Of a DNA stretch of 64,000 bases, positions 1-8,922 are shown one piece after another. This DNA is from Flavobacterium sp. IB48. Its GTDB lineage: Bacteria > Bacteroidota > Bacteroidia > Flavobacteriales > Flavobacteriaceae. The notes below the pieces were generated by a model that did no database searches, was not told the origin of the DNA, and saw only the letters and a program-made list of their open reading frames with translations. The stretch is from NCBI RefSeq assembly GCF_016405855.1, contig NZ_JAEFCA010000001.1:99209-163208 (forward strand). The letters run 5' to 3'. Both the position numbers and the translations under genes were made by a program. Each line of letters opens with the position of its first letter. The first letter of the stretch is position 1.

Positions 1-21
1 TACCAACTGAGCTACTTTCGC
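1..21 (-). tRNA. 5' end of a tRNA, cut by the window edge
   Basis: Read on the minus strand, the first bases give an acceptor strand GCGAAAG, then TA, then a D-arm of the form GCTCAGTTGGTA. This closely matches the start of the complete tRNA-Gly at 45.1 kb. The anticodon lies outside the window, so the amino acid cannot be named. Confidence 0.8.
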
Positions 22-155
22 ATTGGTTGTGCAAATATAGAAAGAAAGTTCAGTTCAAAACAAGCTTTTGAGCAAAAAAAATTAATGAAAAACAACATTT
101 TTTTATAACTGATTTAAAATTAAAAAGTTATAAATGCAATATTTTTAAAAAAATT

Positions 156-593
156 ATGATCACAATTAAAGAAATTCCATCAAAAGAGACTTATGCTGTT
201 CGCCAACCTGTTTTAAGAAAAGGAAAACCTATCGAAAGTTGCATGTTTGAAGGAGATGATTTAGAGACTACTCATCATTTTGGTTTATTTGATGATGAAG
301 ATTTAATAGGAATTATTTCGTTATTTGAAAAAATCAACACTATATTTGCCGCACAAAATCAAGCGCAGATTCGTGGAATGGCTGTTTTAGACACTCATCA
401 GAAAAAAGGATTTGGAGAAGATTTGGTAAAGCATTGCGAAACCTACTGCAATGAAAACAAAGTTGACTTGATTTGGTTTAACGCCAGAACAGCCGCTGTA
501 GGCTTTTATCAAAAAATGAATTACCAGCCCCAAGGTGAAGCATTTGATATTAAAGATGTTGGCGAACATTATTTGATGTTTAAAAAATTATAA
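156..593 (+). CDS. GNAT-family N-acetyltransferase
   Basis: A 145-residue single-domain protein with the GNAT fold signature. Strand beta-4 (RGMAV, about residues 73-77) is followed by the acetyl-CoA pyrophosphate loop QKKGFG (82-87) and the late motif AVGFYQKMNY (114-123). The length is typical of small GNAT enzymes, which move an acetyl group from acetyl-CoA to an amine. The substrate cannot be told from sequence. The ATG follows an A-rich stretch without a clear Shine-Dalgarno, as is usual in Flavobacterium. The gene ends one base before the ATG of the L,D-transpeptidase gene, so the two are probably co-transcribed. That link need not mean a shared function. Confidence 0.85.
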   Translation: MITIKEIPSKETYAVRQPVLRKGKPIESCMFEGDDLETTHHFGLFDDEDLIGIISLFEKINTIFAAQNQAQIRGMAVLDTHQKKGFGEDLVKHCETYCNENKVDLIWFNARTAAVGFYQKMNYQPQGEAFDIKDVGEHYLMFKKL

Positions 594-594
594 A

Positions 595-2178
595 ATGAAA
601 AAATTTTACTCTTTAGTAGTAATATGTCTTTTTGTGGGCTGCAAAAAAGAAAGCCCAAAACTTACACCTATTATAAAAAAAACGGTACCAGCAATTATAC
701 TTACTGATGAAAGAAAAGTTGAAATTGATACTGCAATAATTGGCACTTATAAAAGCGAAACTTTAAAACAATTTTATATAGGGTCTGAAAATCAGACAAT
801 ATGGGGAAATCTTAAAAAGAGAACTTTTGTTTTATCACAATTAGAAAAATCAGATAAATTGGGCTTAGAACCAGAGGATTACAAAATATCTCAACTTAAA
901 AAATTCGAGAGTAACATTGCTTCACTCAGCGATAAAGACTTGGCTTCTTATGATGTTTTGCTGACTTATAATTTTGAAAAATATTTAAATCATTTATATA
1001 AGGGAAAGTTAGACCCCAAAAAATTATACACCAACTGGGATTTAGATGAAAAAGAGTTTGATGTAAATTCTGTATTAATTAAAGGATTCAACAAAAACAA
1101 ACTAGACAGCATTGTTGAGAACATTCAACCTAAAACTCAAATTTACAAAGAGTTACTAAAAGCACTTGAAATCATAAATACTTTTCCAGATGACAATGTA
1201 AAAACTATTGAATCTGTCGATAAAATCGTTTTAAACGATACAAATCCTGCTTTAGTTAATATTAAAAAAAGGCTTTTGTATTGGAACGACATGTCTGGAA
1301 AAGATAGTCTTACAAAGATTTACGACAAAAAAACATTCGAATCTGTAAAAAGATTTCAAGAAAGGCACGGTTTAGCTTCAGATGGAGTTATTGGAGCTGG
1401 AACTATTCGCGCTTTAAACCATTCTAAGGAAGATAGAAAAAAACAGATAATTGCTAATTTGGAGCGTTGGAGATGGTACCCATCAGAATTAGCTGAAAAC
1501 TATTTTATTATAAACATTCCTGATTACAGCTTAAATGTTGTTGAAAGTAATGATACAACTTTGGTTAGAAATGTTGTAGTTGGAACTAGCAAAAGAAGAA
1601 CACCAATTATTACTTCTTACCTAAAAACAGTTGTTTTTAACCCGACTTGGACTGTTCCTCCAACAATTCTAAAAGAAGATGTTGTTCCAGCAATGAAAAG
1701 AAATCGCAATTATTTGGCTAATAAAAATATTACGATTTATGATACTTCTGGAAAAGTAGTTTCTCCAATGGCTTGGAATGAAAACAAACCCAACAATTAT
1801 CGTTATGTACAAAGTCCTGGTTATGATAATTCATTGGGATTAATGAAAATTTTGTTTCCAAATCATCACAGTGTTTATCTGCACGATACGAATCACCGAG
1901 GTATTTTTGGACGCAATAATCGTTCTATGAGTTCGGGATGTGTTCGCGTTGAAAATCCGCTGGAATTGGCTCAACATATATTAGATGTTGACGGAAATTG
2001 GCCTCAAGACAGAATTGACACCATTATTGCAAGTAAAACAACCATGAGTTTTAAGATTACCAAAAAGTATGCTTTGTACCAATGGTATTGGACAGCATGG
2101 AGCAAAAAAAATCAGCTCATTTTCAGAGCTGATATTTATGATTTAGATTCGGATTTATATGCGAAATTAAGAAATTAG
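595..2178 (+). CDS. L,D-transpeptidase, YcbB-like, lipoprotein
   Basis: A 527-residue cell-wall enzyme. The start MKKFYSLVVICLFVGC has a hydrophobic segment ending in a lipobox, with Cys16 as the probable lipidated residue. A scaffold region fills about 40-240. A peptidoglycan-binding helix bundle (FQERHGLASDGVIG) covers about 243-275. The YkuD catalytic domain follows, with His430 in HDTNHRG and the nucleophile Cys449 in SSGCVRVENP. Members of this family form 3-3 crosslinks between diaminopimelate residues of murein, or attach proteins to it. The 3' end overlaps the convergent transpeptidase gene by 12 bp. Assignment to the family is firm; the exact reaction (crosslinking or protein anchoring) is not known. 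Confidence 0.9.
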   Translation: MKKFYSLVVICLFVGCKKESPKLTPIIKKTVPAIILTDERKVEIDTAIIGTYKSETLKQFYIGSENQTIWGNLKKRTFVLSQLEKSDKLGLEPEDYKISQLKKFESNIASLSDKDLASYDVLLTYNFEKYLNHLYKGKLDPKKLYTNWDLDEKEFDVNSVLIKGFNKNKLDSIVENIQPKTQIYKELLKALEIINTFPDDNVKTIESVDKIVLNDTNPALVNIKKRLLYWNDMSGKDSLTKIYDKKTFESVKRFQERHGLASDGVIGAGTIRALNHSKEDRKKQIIANLERWRWYPSELAENYFIINIPDYSLNVVESNDTTLVRNVVVGTSKRRTPIITSYLKTVVFNPTWTVPPTILKEDVVPAMKRNRNYLANKNITIYDTSGKVVSPMAWNENKPNNYRYVQSPGYDNSLGLMKILFPNHHSVYLHDTNHRGIFGRNNRSMSSGCVRVENPLELAQHILDVDGNWPQDRIDTIIASKTTMSFKITKKYALYQWYWTAWSKKNQLIFRADIYDLDSDLYAKLRN

Positions 2179-2892
2179 CCTCTCTTCCATCTCGAAACTT
2201 CTTGATGGATGATAAATATATAAACACGATTTGTCTTTTATTAACTGAATAATTTCATTTGTCAATTCAACTGGAACTGCAGGACAGCCTTGGCTTCTAC
2301 CTAATCTTTTATGATCTCTGATGAAAGATTCGGACACATAGTCTGCGCCGTGCATTACAACGCCTCTTTCGCGAGCGTTGTCATTTACGCCATTTTCTAA
2401 ACCATCTAAACGCAAAGAAGCACCATGTTTTCCTTGATAAATTTCGCCAGTCGCATAAAACCCTAAACTGCTTTTAAATGATGAATTAAGATTTGAAAAT
2501 GCTGAAGCAAATTCTTCTCCAGTATTTCTTCCGTGAGCTACAAGAGAATTAAACAAAATTGTATTACTAGTTAAATCGATCACCCACAAACGTTTAGTGT
2601 TTGATGACAAACTAAAATCAATTAGTGTTAAGATATTTTTCTTGATCACTCCTCTTTCTTTCAATAAATAAAATCCTTTTAAAGCTTCTGTGAAAGTTTT
2701 AAATTCAGGCATTTTAAAATTGTTTGAATTTAGCGAGTTATAAACGCTCTCGATTTTAGAATCTACTGTAACTTTTTCGACTTTAGCAATCGTCTTTACA
2801 GTGGCATTTTTTTTAAGATCGGCTGTGTTTTTTGAATCTTTTCCAAAAGACAATAGCAAAAACACAAATAACGGATAAATTTTGTAAATCAT
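2167..2892 (-). CDS. murein L,D-transpeptidase catalytic-domain protein (YkuD_2 type)
   Basis: A 241-residue exported protein of a different branch from its neighbour. An N-terminal hydrophobic segment acts as a signal sequence; I see no lipobox Cys. The catalytic stretch is in the C-terminal half: HGADYVSESF, then RSQGCPAVP with the candidate nucleophile Cys203. This GCPAV form is typical of the YkuD_2 family, not of the SxGC(V/I)R form in the neighbouring enzyme. It presumably works on periplasmic murein. Transcription is divergent from the DUF5916 gene. The gene converges on and overlaps the other L,D-transpeptidase. Confidence 0.85.
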   Translation of the reverse strand: MIYKIYPLFVFLLLSFGKDSKNTADLKKNATVKTIAKVEKVTVDSKIESVYNSLNSNNFKMPEFKTFTEALKGFYLLKERGVIKKNILTLIDFSLSSNTKRLWVIDLTSNTILFNSLVAHGRNTGEEFASAFSNLNSSFKSSLGFYATGEIYQGKHGASLRLDGLENGVNDNARERGVVMHGADYVSESFIRDHKRLGRSQGCPAVPVELTNEIIQLIKDKSCLYIYHPSRSFEMEERLIS

Positions 2893-2928
2893 TGAATTTC
2901 TTTAGGTTAAACAAAAATTTGGGTATCG

Positions 2929-2957
2929 CAAAAATATAAAAAAATCACACCTTGCAA
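2929..2957 (-). promoter_or_regulatory. promoter of the YkuD_2 transpeptidase gene
   Basis: On the minus strand, TATTTTTG (2929-2936) matches TAnnTTTG, with TTG (2955-2957) 18 bases upstream. It lies about 37 bases before the start codon. Confidence 0.55.
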
Positions 2958-3161
2958 AATATAAGCCTGATTTTCAGACCTTTTTTACTTAAACTTTAAC
3001 ATTATTAACATAAAAAACACTATTTCTGTAAGATTTTATCTTATAGTTAAATTCATAACATTTTAACCCGTTTTCTTAAAAAAATACGAACAAAAATGGA
3101 AATCTTGAAATATAAACTGTAACAAATAGAATAAAATTTAGTCTATTGCTTCTATAAAAAA

Positions 3162-3169
3162 TACATTTG
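3162..3169 (+). promoter_or_regulatory. -7 element of the DUF5916 gene
   Basis: TACATTTG matches TAnnTTTG and ends 26 bases before the ATG. No TTG is found at normal -33 spacing. Confidence 0.45.
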
Positions 3170-3195
3170 CCATTTATTTCGCATCAAAAAATTCA

Positions 3196-5625
3196 ATGAA
3201 AAAAATTATTTTCCTCAGTTTTCTATTATGCTCCATGTTGAGTTATGGCCAGAAAAAATCAATTCAGGCGCAAGTAACTTCTCATACTATTTCTATTGAT
3301 GGAAAACTAGACGAACCTGCTTGGGAAAATGTACCAATTGCCACAGATTTTATCATGCTGGAACCAGACAATGGCAAAGCTATTCCGTACGAGAAACGTA
3401 CCGAAGTTAAAGTCATTTATAATAATGATGCAATTTATATTGGCGCAATGATGTATGACAACGAACCATCTAAGATTCTAAAAGAAATCTCGCAGCGTGA
3501 TAATTTTGGAACAGCAGATCTTTTTGGCGTCTTTATAAATGGTTTTAATGACGGACAGCAGGATTTTATGTTTTATGTTTCTGCAGCCGATGTTCAAGGT
3601 GATTGCATTATGACCGATGCAAATGGGGAAGATTATTCTTGGGATGCTGTTTGGATCAGTAAAGCTTCTTTGACAGAAAACGGTTGGATTGTTGAAATGA
3701 AAATTCCGTATTCAGCTCTACGCTTTTCTGGAGAAAACAAACAAATTTGGGGAATTAATTTCTTTAGAGAAATCAAACGCGATCGCTATAAATATACTTG
3801 GAATTTTGTCGATAGAAAGATTGGTACTTTTACGCAGCAAGCAGGAACTTTAGAAGGAATTGAAAACATAAAACCTCCTACTCGTTTGTTTTTTATGCCT
3901 TATGCTTCTTATTATCTGAATGCTTCTGACGGACAAAAAACATACGGAACAATTAAAGGAGGAATGGATATTAAATACGGCATAACAGATGCTTTTACTG
4001 TTGATGCTATTTTAATTCCAGATTTTGGACAGACAAAATATGACGATCAGATTTTAAATCTTGGTCCTTTTGAACAGCAGTTTAACGAAAATAGAGCCTT
4101 TTTTACAGAAGGGACGGACTTATTTAGCAAAGGGAATATATTTTATTCACGAAGAATTGGAGGCGCACCATCAATTGATCCTTCGCTAAATGAAAATGAA
4201 GAAATTACAGAATTGCCCGCTGCTGTAAATTTGGTGAACGCCTTAAAATTATCGGGAAGAACAAAAGACGGACTCGGAATTGGAGTTCTAAATGCTGTGA
4301 CGGAAAAAACTTTTGCTACTATAAAAAACACAGAAAGTGGCGAAACGAGACAAGTAATCGTTGAACCGCTTACGAATTATAATGTATTGGTCTTGGACCA
4401 GCGTTTTAGAAAAAACTCGTCGGTTACTTTTATCAATACCAATGTAACTCGAAATGGCCACGTTAGAGATGCAAATGTCACTGGTTTAGCTTGGGACTTA
4501 AACACCAAAGCAAATACCTATAGCTTGTATGGAAATGTTAAATACAGTATGATAAACGATATTCAAGACAAAAACGGGGTTTATTCTACAATTGGTTTGG
4601 CCGAAACGAGCGGAAACTACAGATATAGCATAGGCTCAGATTTTGTTACAAAAGATTACGATCCCAATGATTTGGGTATTAATTTCTACACTAATTATTA
4701 TAATTTTTACGGAAATGCCAATTATAGAATCCTAAATCCAACGAAACGTTTTAATACTTTTAGGATTAATTATAATATGTATACCGAATTCAATAAAGAA
4801 TCTGGAAAACTACAGGATAATAGCGTCAATGCCAATTTAAACCTTACAACCGTAAAAAACAACTATTACGGAACCGGAATTACTTTTTATCCGTTAGAAA
4901 CTTACGATTATTATGAACCGCGTGCTGCGAACAGATATGTTGCAATTCCGAGAAGAATAGACACTTGGGGAAGCATTTCTACCAACTACAATCATAAGTT
5001 TGCAATAGATTTAAATGGCACTTTTAATGTATTTGACCAATCTGATCGTCTTACATATGGTTTTGATATTGGTCCAAGATATCGCTTCAGCGATAAGCTT
5101 TTATTAAACTACTTCTTTAGCTACATTAGAAAAAACAACAATAAAGGTTATATCGATCAAATTGATAGCGACAATAATGCAACAACTCCAAACGATATTA
5201 TTTTTGCAAACAGAAATGTTATCACTTATTCTAATACTTTAGGAGGCAAATATGCTGTAAACAGTACCATGACAATAAATTTAGCTGTCCGTCAATATTG
5301 GTCTTATGCCGATAATAAAGACATTCTAATTTTAGATTCAAATGGAGATCTTAATCCTTATCCGCAGTATACCAACAATAAAAATTCAAGTTTTTATTCT
5401 TGGAATGCCGATTTATCTTATTCTTGGTGGTTTGCCCCAGGTAGTCAGCTTTCTGCTTTGTACCGAAATAATGCAGCTAATTTTGAACGAGTTATTGATA
5501 AAGACTACAGACATAATGTTGCAGGATTATTAAATAATGATGCTCTAAAACATATTTTTTCTATTAGTGTAAAATATTTTATTGACTACAACGCCGTCAA
5601 AAATAAAGTCAGAAAAAGAGCTTAG
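3196..5625 (+). CDS. DUF5916 outer-membrane protein with CBM9-like N-terminal domain
   Basis: An 809-residue secreted protein. The signal peptide is MKKIIFLSFLLCSMLSYGQ. A carbohydrate-binding family 9-like beta-sandwich fills about 25-210 (ISIDGKLDEPAWENV is the typical opening). The rest is the DUF5916 region, rich in alternating aromatic and polar residues and ending in a beta-strand-like segment, so an outer-membrane beta-barrel is likely. Proteins of this type are common in Bacteroidetes, and their role is not established; ligand binding at the surface is only an inference. The gene has its own promoter and is not visibly in an operon. The family call is good and the function is unknown. 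Confidence 0.85.
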   Translation: MKKIIFLSFLLCSMLSYGQKKSIQAQVTSHTISIDGKLDEPAWENVPIATDFIMLEPDNGKAIPYEKRTEVKVIYNNDAIYIGAMMYDNEPSKILKEISQRDNFGTADLFGVFINGFNDGQQDFMFYVSAADVQGDCIMTDANGEDYSWDAVWISKASLTENGWIVEMKIPYSALRFSGENKQIWGINFFREIKRDRYKYTWNFVDRKIGTFTQQAGTLEGIENIKPPTRLFFMPYASYYLNASDGQKTYGTIKGGMDIKYGITDAFTVDAILIPDFGQTKYDDQILNLGPFEQQFNENRAFFTEGTDLFSKGNIFYSRRIGGAPSIDPSLNENEEITELPAAVNLVNALKLSGRTKDGLGIGVLNAVTEKTFATIKNTESGETRQVIVEPLTNYNVLVLDQRFRKNSSVTFINTNVTRNGHVRDANVTGLAWDLNTKANTYSLYGNVKYSMINDIQDKNGVYSTIGLAETSGNYRYSIGSDFVTKDYDPNDLGINFYTNYYNFYGNANYRILNPTKRFNTFRINYNMYTEFNKESGKLQDNSVNANLNLTTVKNNYYGTGITFYPLETYDYYEPRAANRYVAIPRRIDTWGSISTNYNHKFAIDLNGTFNVFDQSDRLTYGFDIGPRYRFSDKLLLNYFFSYIRKNNNKGYIDQIDSDNNATTPNDIIFANRNVITYSNTLGGKYAVNSTMTINLAVRQYWSYADNKDILILDSNGDLNPYPQYTNNKNSSFYSWNADLSYSWWFAPGSQLSALYRNNAANFERVIDKDYRHNVAGLLNNDALKHIFSISVKYFIDYNAVKNKVRKRA

Positions 5626-5741
5626 GGTGAATTAATTTTAAAAAATAAAGGCTTCTGCGATTAAATTAATATTTTTTATCGAGCTTCATTTTATTAAATA
5701 TAAATGTAACAATCGTTTCTTACCTATTTTTAGAAATGACT

Positions 5742-5749
5742 TATCTTTG
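5742..5749 (+). promoter_or_regulatory. -7 element of gpmI, which decides its start
   Basis: TATCTTTG lies 16 bases before the ATG at 5766. An in-frame ATG at 5736 lies upstream of and against this element, so it cannot be in the mRNA made from here. The later start is therefore chosen. Confidence 0.6.
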
Positions 5750-5765
5750 TAGAAAACAAAAAGTA

Positions 5766-7283
5766 ATGAACAAAAAAGTTATCCTTATGATTTTAGACGG
5801 TTGGGGAAAATCTCCTGACCCTAAAGTATCTGCAATAGACAATGCAAATGTTCCTTTTATAAACAGTCTTTATAAAAACTACCCAAGTGCACAACTTAGA
5901 ACTGACGGATTAAATGTTGGTTTGCCAGAAGGACAAATGGGAAATAGCGAAGTTGGACACATGAATCTGGGTGCAGGAAGAATTGTATACCAAGATTTAG
6001 CCAAAATAAATTTAGCTGTAGAGCATAAAACATTAGCAAAAGAGCAAGTTTTGATTGATGCTTTTACTTACGCTAAAGACAACAATAAGAAAGTACACTT
6101 TTTAGGATTAGTTTCGGATGGTGGTGTTCACTCACATACTTCACACCTTCGCGGATTAATCGATGCTTCTCAAGAGTATGGTTTGGATCAAGTTTACATT
6201 CACGCTTTTACAGACGGCCGAGATGTTGACCCTAAATCTGGAGCAAAATATATTCATGATCTTGAAGATTATATTAAAGATACTCCTGTAAAAATCGCTT
6301 CTATCATTGGTCGTTACTATGCAATGGACCGTGATAAAAGATGGGAACGTGTAAAATTAGCTTACGATCTTGTAGTAAACGGTGTTGGAACTCCATCAAC
6401 AAATCCCGTTTCTAGTGTTTTGGAAAGCTATGAAAAAGACGTTACTGACGAATTCATCGAACCAGTTGTTATGGTTGATGCTAATGCAAAACCTCTTGCA
6501 ACTATTGTAGAAGGTGATGTTGTAATCTTCTTTAACTTCAGAACAGATAGAGGGCGCGAACTTACTGAAGCACTTTCTCAGCAAGATTTCCACGAGCAAA
6601 ACATGCACAAGCTAAACTTATATTATGTAACATTGACAAACTACGACGAGACATATCAAAACGTAAAAGTGGTTTACAATAAAGATAATATCACAGAAAC
6701 TCTTGGTGAGGTTTTAGAAAAAGCTGGCAAAAAACAAATCAGAATTGCTGAAACAGAGAAATATCCTCACGTAACTTTCTTCTTCTCTGGAGGAAGAGAA
6801 ACTCCTTTTGAAGGCGAATCTAGAATATTAAGAAACTCTCCAAAAGTAGCAACTTACGATTTAAAACCAGAAATGAGCGCTTACGAACTGGCTGATGCTC
6901 TTGTTCCAGAATTGAACAAAGGTGAAGTTGATTTCGTTTGTTTAAACTTCGCAAATGGTGACATGGTTGGCCATACTGGAATTATGGAAGCTGCAATTAA
7001 AGCTTGTGAAGCGGTTGACGCTTGCGCGAAAAAAGTTATCGATGCTGCTCTTGCTAACGATTACACTACAATCGTAATTGCAGATCACGGAAACTGCGAA
7101 ACAATGATCAATCCTGACGGATCTCCAAATACAGCTCACACAACAAACCCAGTGCCGATTATTTTAGTTGACAAACAACTTAAAAGCATTCAAGATGGTG
7201 TTTTAGGTGATATTGCTCCAACAATTTTAGAATTAATGGGAGTTCAGCAACCAAATGCTATGACTTGTCATTCATTATTGTAG
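5766..7283 (+). CDS. gpmI: 2,3-bisphosphoglycerate-independent phosphoglycerate mutase
   Basis: A 505-residue cytoplasmic glycolytic enzyme that interconverts 3- and 2-phosphoglycerate through a phosphoserine. The opening KKVILMILDGWGKS carries the first metal-binding Asp. The catalytic Ser is Ser61 in GNSEVGHMNLGAG. Later motifs include DGRDVDP, the RYYAMDRDKRW stretch, NFANGDMVGHTG and the metal site ADHGNCE. All metal and phosphate ligand motifs of the alkaline-phosphatase superfamily member are present. Length fits the family. The gene stands alone, with its own promoter and a strong terminator. Confidence 0.97.
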   Translation: MNKKVILMILDGWGKSPDPKVSAIDNANVPFINSLYKNYPSAQLRTDGLNVGLPEGQMGNSEVGHMNLGAGRIVYQDLAKINLAVEHKTLAKEQVLIDAFTYAKDNNKKVHFLGLVSDGGVHSHTSHLRGLIDASQEYGLDQVYIHAFTDGRDVDPKSGAKYIHDLEDYIKDTPVKIASIIGRYYAMDRDKRWERVKLAYDLVVNGVGTPSTNPVSSVLESYEKDVTDEFIEPVVMVDANAKPLATIVEGDVVIFFNFRTDRGRELTEALSQQDFHEQNMHKLNLYYVTLTNYDETYQNVKVVYNKDNITETLGEVLEKAGKKQIRIAETEKYPHVTFFFSGGRETPFEGESRILRNSPKVATYDLKPEMSAYELADALVPELNKGEVDFVCLNFANGDMVGHTGIMEAAIKACEAVDACAKKVIDAALANDYTTIVIADHGNCETMINPDGSPNTAHTTNPVPIILVDKQLKSIQDGVLGDIAPTILELMGVQQPNAMTCHSLL

Positions 7284-7302
7284 AAAATATTTTTCTTTAT
7301 AT

Positions 7303-7337
7303 AAAAAGAGGCAAATTTTAAAAATTTGCCTCTTTTT
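7303..7337 (+). terminator. rho-independent terminator of gpmI
   Basis: Near-perfect hairpin: AAAAAGAGGCAAATTTT pairs with its complement and runs into a T tract. Confidence 0.85.
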
Positions 7338-7350
7338 TTGATCTCTATTT

Positions 7351-7450
7351 TGTCATTTCGACGAAGGAGAAATCTTCGCGAGAAACTCTACAAAGATTGG
7401 CTTATCGTTGTGGACTACTTGTAGAGATTTTTCCTTCGTCGAAACAACAA
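7351..7450. repeat. intergenic palindromic repeat, family A (copy 1)
   Basis: Long imperfect inverted repeat. The left arm begins TGTCATTTCGACGAAGGAG and the right arm ends CCTTCGTCGAAACAACA. Internal words (acaaagattgg, tacttgtagag) recur in the copies near 25.5 kb and 33.2 kb. It lies between the convergent ends of gpmI and the DUF445 gene. Confidence 0.85.
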
Positions 7451-7467
7451 AATTTACGAGTGTCACA

Positions 7468-8718
7468 TTATAAAAATAAATGATACAATTGTTCCACACC
7501 ATAAATAATAAGCCCAATAACACCACCAACTAATGTACCGTTAATCCTGATATATTGAAGATCTTTTCCTATTTCTAATTCTAGTTTTTCAGAAACTTCT
7601 TTTCCGTCCCAACTTTTTACAGTTGAAGAAATTAAATCCCCAATCACTTTTTTGTTATTTAAAAGAATTGATAATAAATCATTTTTAATGAAATTATTGA
7701 TCTTATCAATCATTATTGCATCTTCTTTAATTCCATTTCCAAAAGTCTGAATTAACCCTGCGATGCTATTTTTAATAGAAGAATCGTCGCCTTTACTCAA
7801 ATCGTTTGTAATGGATAATTTAATTTCGTCCCAAATTCCGTTGATGTAATCTTGAACTTCTTTTTTTCCGACAAAACCCAAAATGATATCATTAATTTTA
7901 ATTCTCATTTCTTCTGAATTCTTTACCTTTTCTAAGAAATTAAAAATGTATTCATCAATCTTTAAACGAACTGCGCTTTCTGGCTTTTTGGCTTCATTTA
8001 AAAAATCTTGTAAGCCATTAAAAACACCTTCGGTAATGCTTTTATCTGCCAATCCAAAACTTAGAAGCGGAGTCGAAGCTTTTACTTTTTGTCTAATTAA
8101 ATCTTTATTATTAGTCAATTCAGTGCTCATAACTTCGAGAAGATTCGTCAGCATCTGATTTTTCAATTCTCCTTTTTGCAAAGGTTCTAAAGCAACAGCA
8201 ACCCAATTTCCGAAATTAATTCCTTCTATTTTTTCCTTAAATTGAACCTGAATAAATCTTTTTACATCTTCATCTTTAATCGTTCGTAAGATTCCAGGAA
8301 TAACATTAACTGTAACAACATTTGCTATTTTATTAGCATTTTCTTCGTGCGAAATCCAATCTGAAGCTTTCACCGCAAAATTAAATTCATCCAATTTAAT
8401 TTCCATTTTTTCTCGATCCAGAAATTCCTCAGAAACGAAATTCCCAAGATTCTCTCCTATTTCATTTTTCTTGGTAGGAATAATTGCCGTATGCCAAATC
8501 GGAATTCCCATCGGATGTCGAAATAATGCCACAACAGCAAACCAATCGGCAATTCCGCCCACCATAGCCGCTTCGCTAAAAGCCTGCAGCATCGGAATTT
8601 TAAAATAAATAGCAATTAAAAACAACAGCACTGCAATACCCAAAAGTCCCAAAGCATTTCTCTTCATTTTCTTTAGAGCTTTTACTTTGGCAATATCTCG
8701 ATCTATAATAGTTTCCAT
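7468..8718 (-). CDS. DUF445 family membrane protein
   Basis: A 416-residue protein of the DUF445 family (YtiB/YjiN-like). An N-terminal membrane segment (about 20-42) is followed by the conserved stretch GGIADWFAVVALFRHPMGIPIWHT. A long, charged, helical middle follows. A C-terminal membrane segment (LVGGVIGLIIYGVEQL) closes the protein. So a large soluble helical domain sits between two membrane anchors. The function of the family is unsettled. The start METIIDRDIAK at 8718 is preferred over the upstream ATG at 8790, whose extra 24 residues are not family-like. Confidence 0.85.
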   Translation of the reverse strand: METIIDRDIAKVKALKKMKRNALGLLGIAVLLFLIAIYFKIPMLQAFSEAAMVGGIADWFAVVALFRHPMGIPIWHTAIIPTKKNEIGENLGNFVSEEFLDREKMEIKLDEFNFAVKASDWISHEENANKIANVVTVNVIPGILRTIKDEDVKRFIQVQFKEKIEGINFGNWVAVALEPLQKGELKNQMLTNLLEVMSTELTNNKDLIRQKVKASTPLLSFGLADKSITEGVFNGLQDFLNEAKKPESAVRLKIDEYIFNFLEKVKNSEEMRIKINDIILGFVGKKEVQDYINGIWDEIKLSITNDLSKGDDSSIKNSIAGLIQTFGNGIKEDAIMIDKINNFIKNDLLSILLNNKKVIGDLISSTVKSWDGKEVSEKLELEIGKDLQYIRINGTLVGGVIGLIIYGVEQLYHLFL

Positions 8719-8773
8719 AATTATAAGCGTTTGTACTACTAATTTACTGCTTTTTTTTGGAGATATTAGTTTT

Positions 8774-8859
8774 GCCACGAATTCCTCCAATTTTCACCAA
8801 TTGGTTTTACCGTAAAATCTTTGACTAAATCGTTTGTGCAAATTCGCGAAATTCGTGGC
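8774..8859. repeat. intergenic palindromic repeat, family B (copy 1, degraded)
   Basis: Starts GCCACGAATTCCTCCAATTT and ends AAATTCGCGAAATTCGTGGC, so the ends are inverted copies. It has the same outer word, GCCACGAATT, as three better-preserved copies later in the window. It lies in the divergent space upstream of map. Confidence 0.75.
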
Positions 8860-8867
8860 TAAAAATT

Positions 8868-8901
8868 TTGCGCAAAAAATGAGATAAAAATTGTATTTTT
8901 G
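8868..8901 (+). promoter_or_regulatory. promoter of map
   Basis: TTG (8868-8870), 23 bases, then TATTTTTG (8894-8901). This places the transcription start near 8906. It supports the ATG at 8923 over the in-frame TTG at 8899, which lies inside the -7 element. Confidence 0.65.
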
Positions 8902-8922
8902 CCAACTGAAAATGGGAAAAAT

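Larger units (their letters stand above)
2893..3195. other. divergent intergenic region, about 300 bp, no gene
   Basis: AT-rich spacer between divergent genes. It holds a promoter for each side (given separately). I see no hairpin, repeat or open frame of note in the rest. Confidence 0.6.

Noticed and set aside
7303..8859. Transposase or MITE linked to the repeats
   Set aside because: No transposase frame and no clear target-site duplications are visible around any repeat copy in the window.
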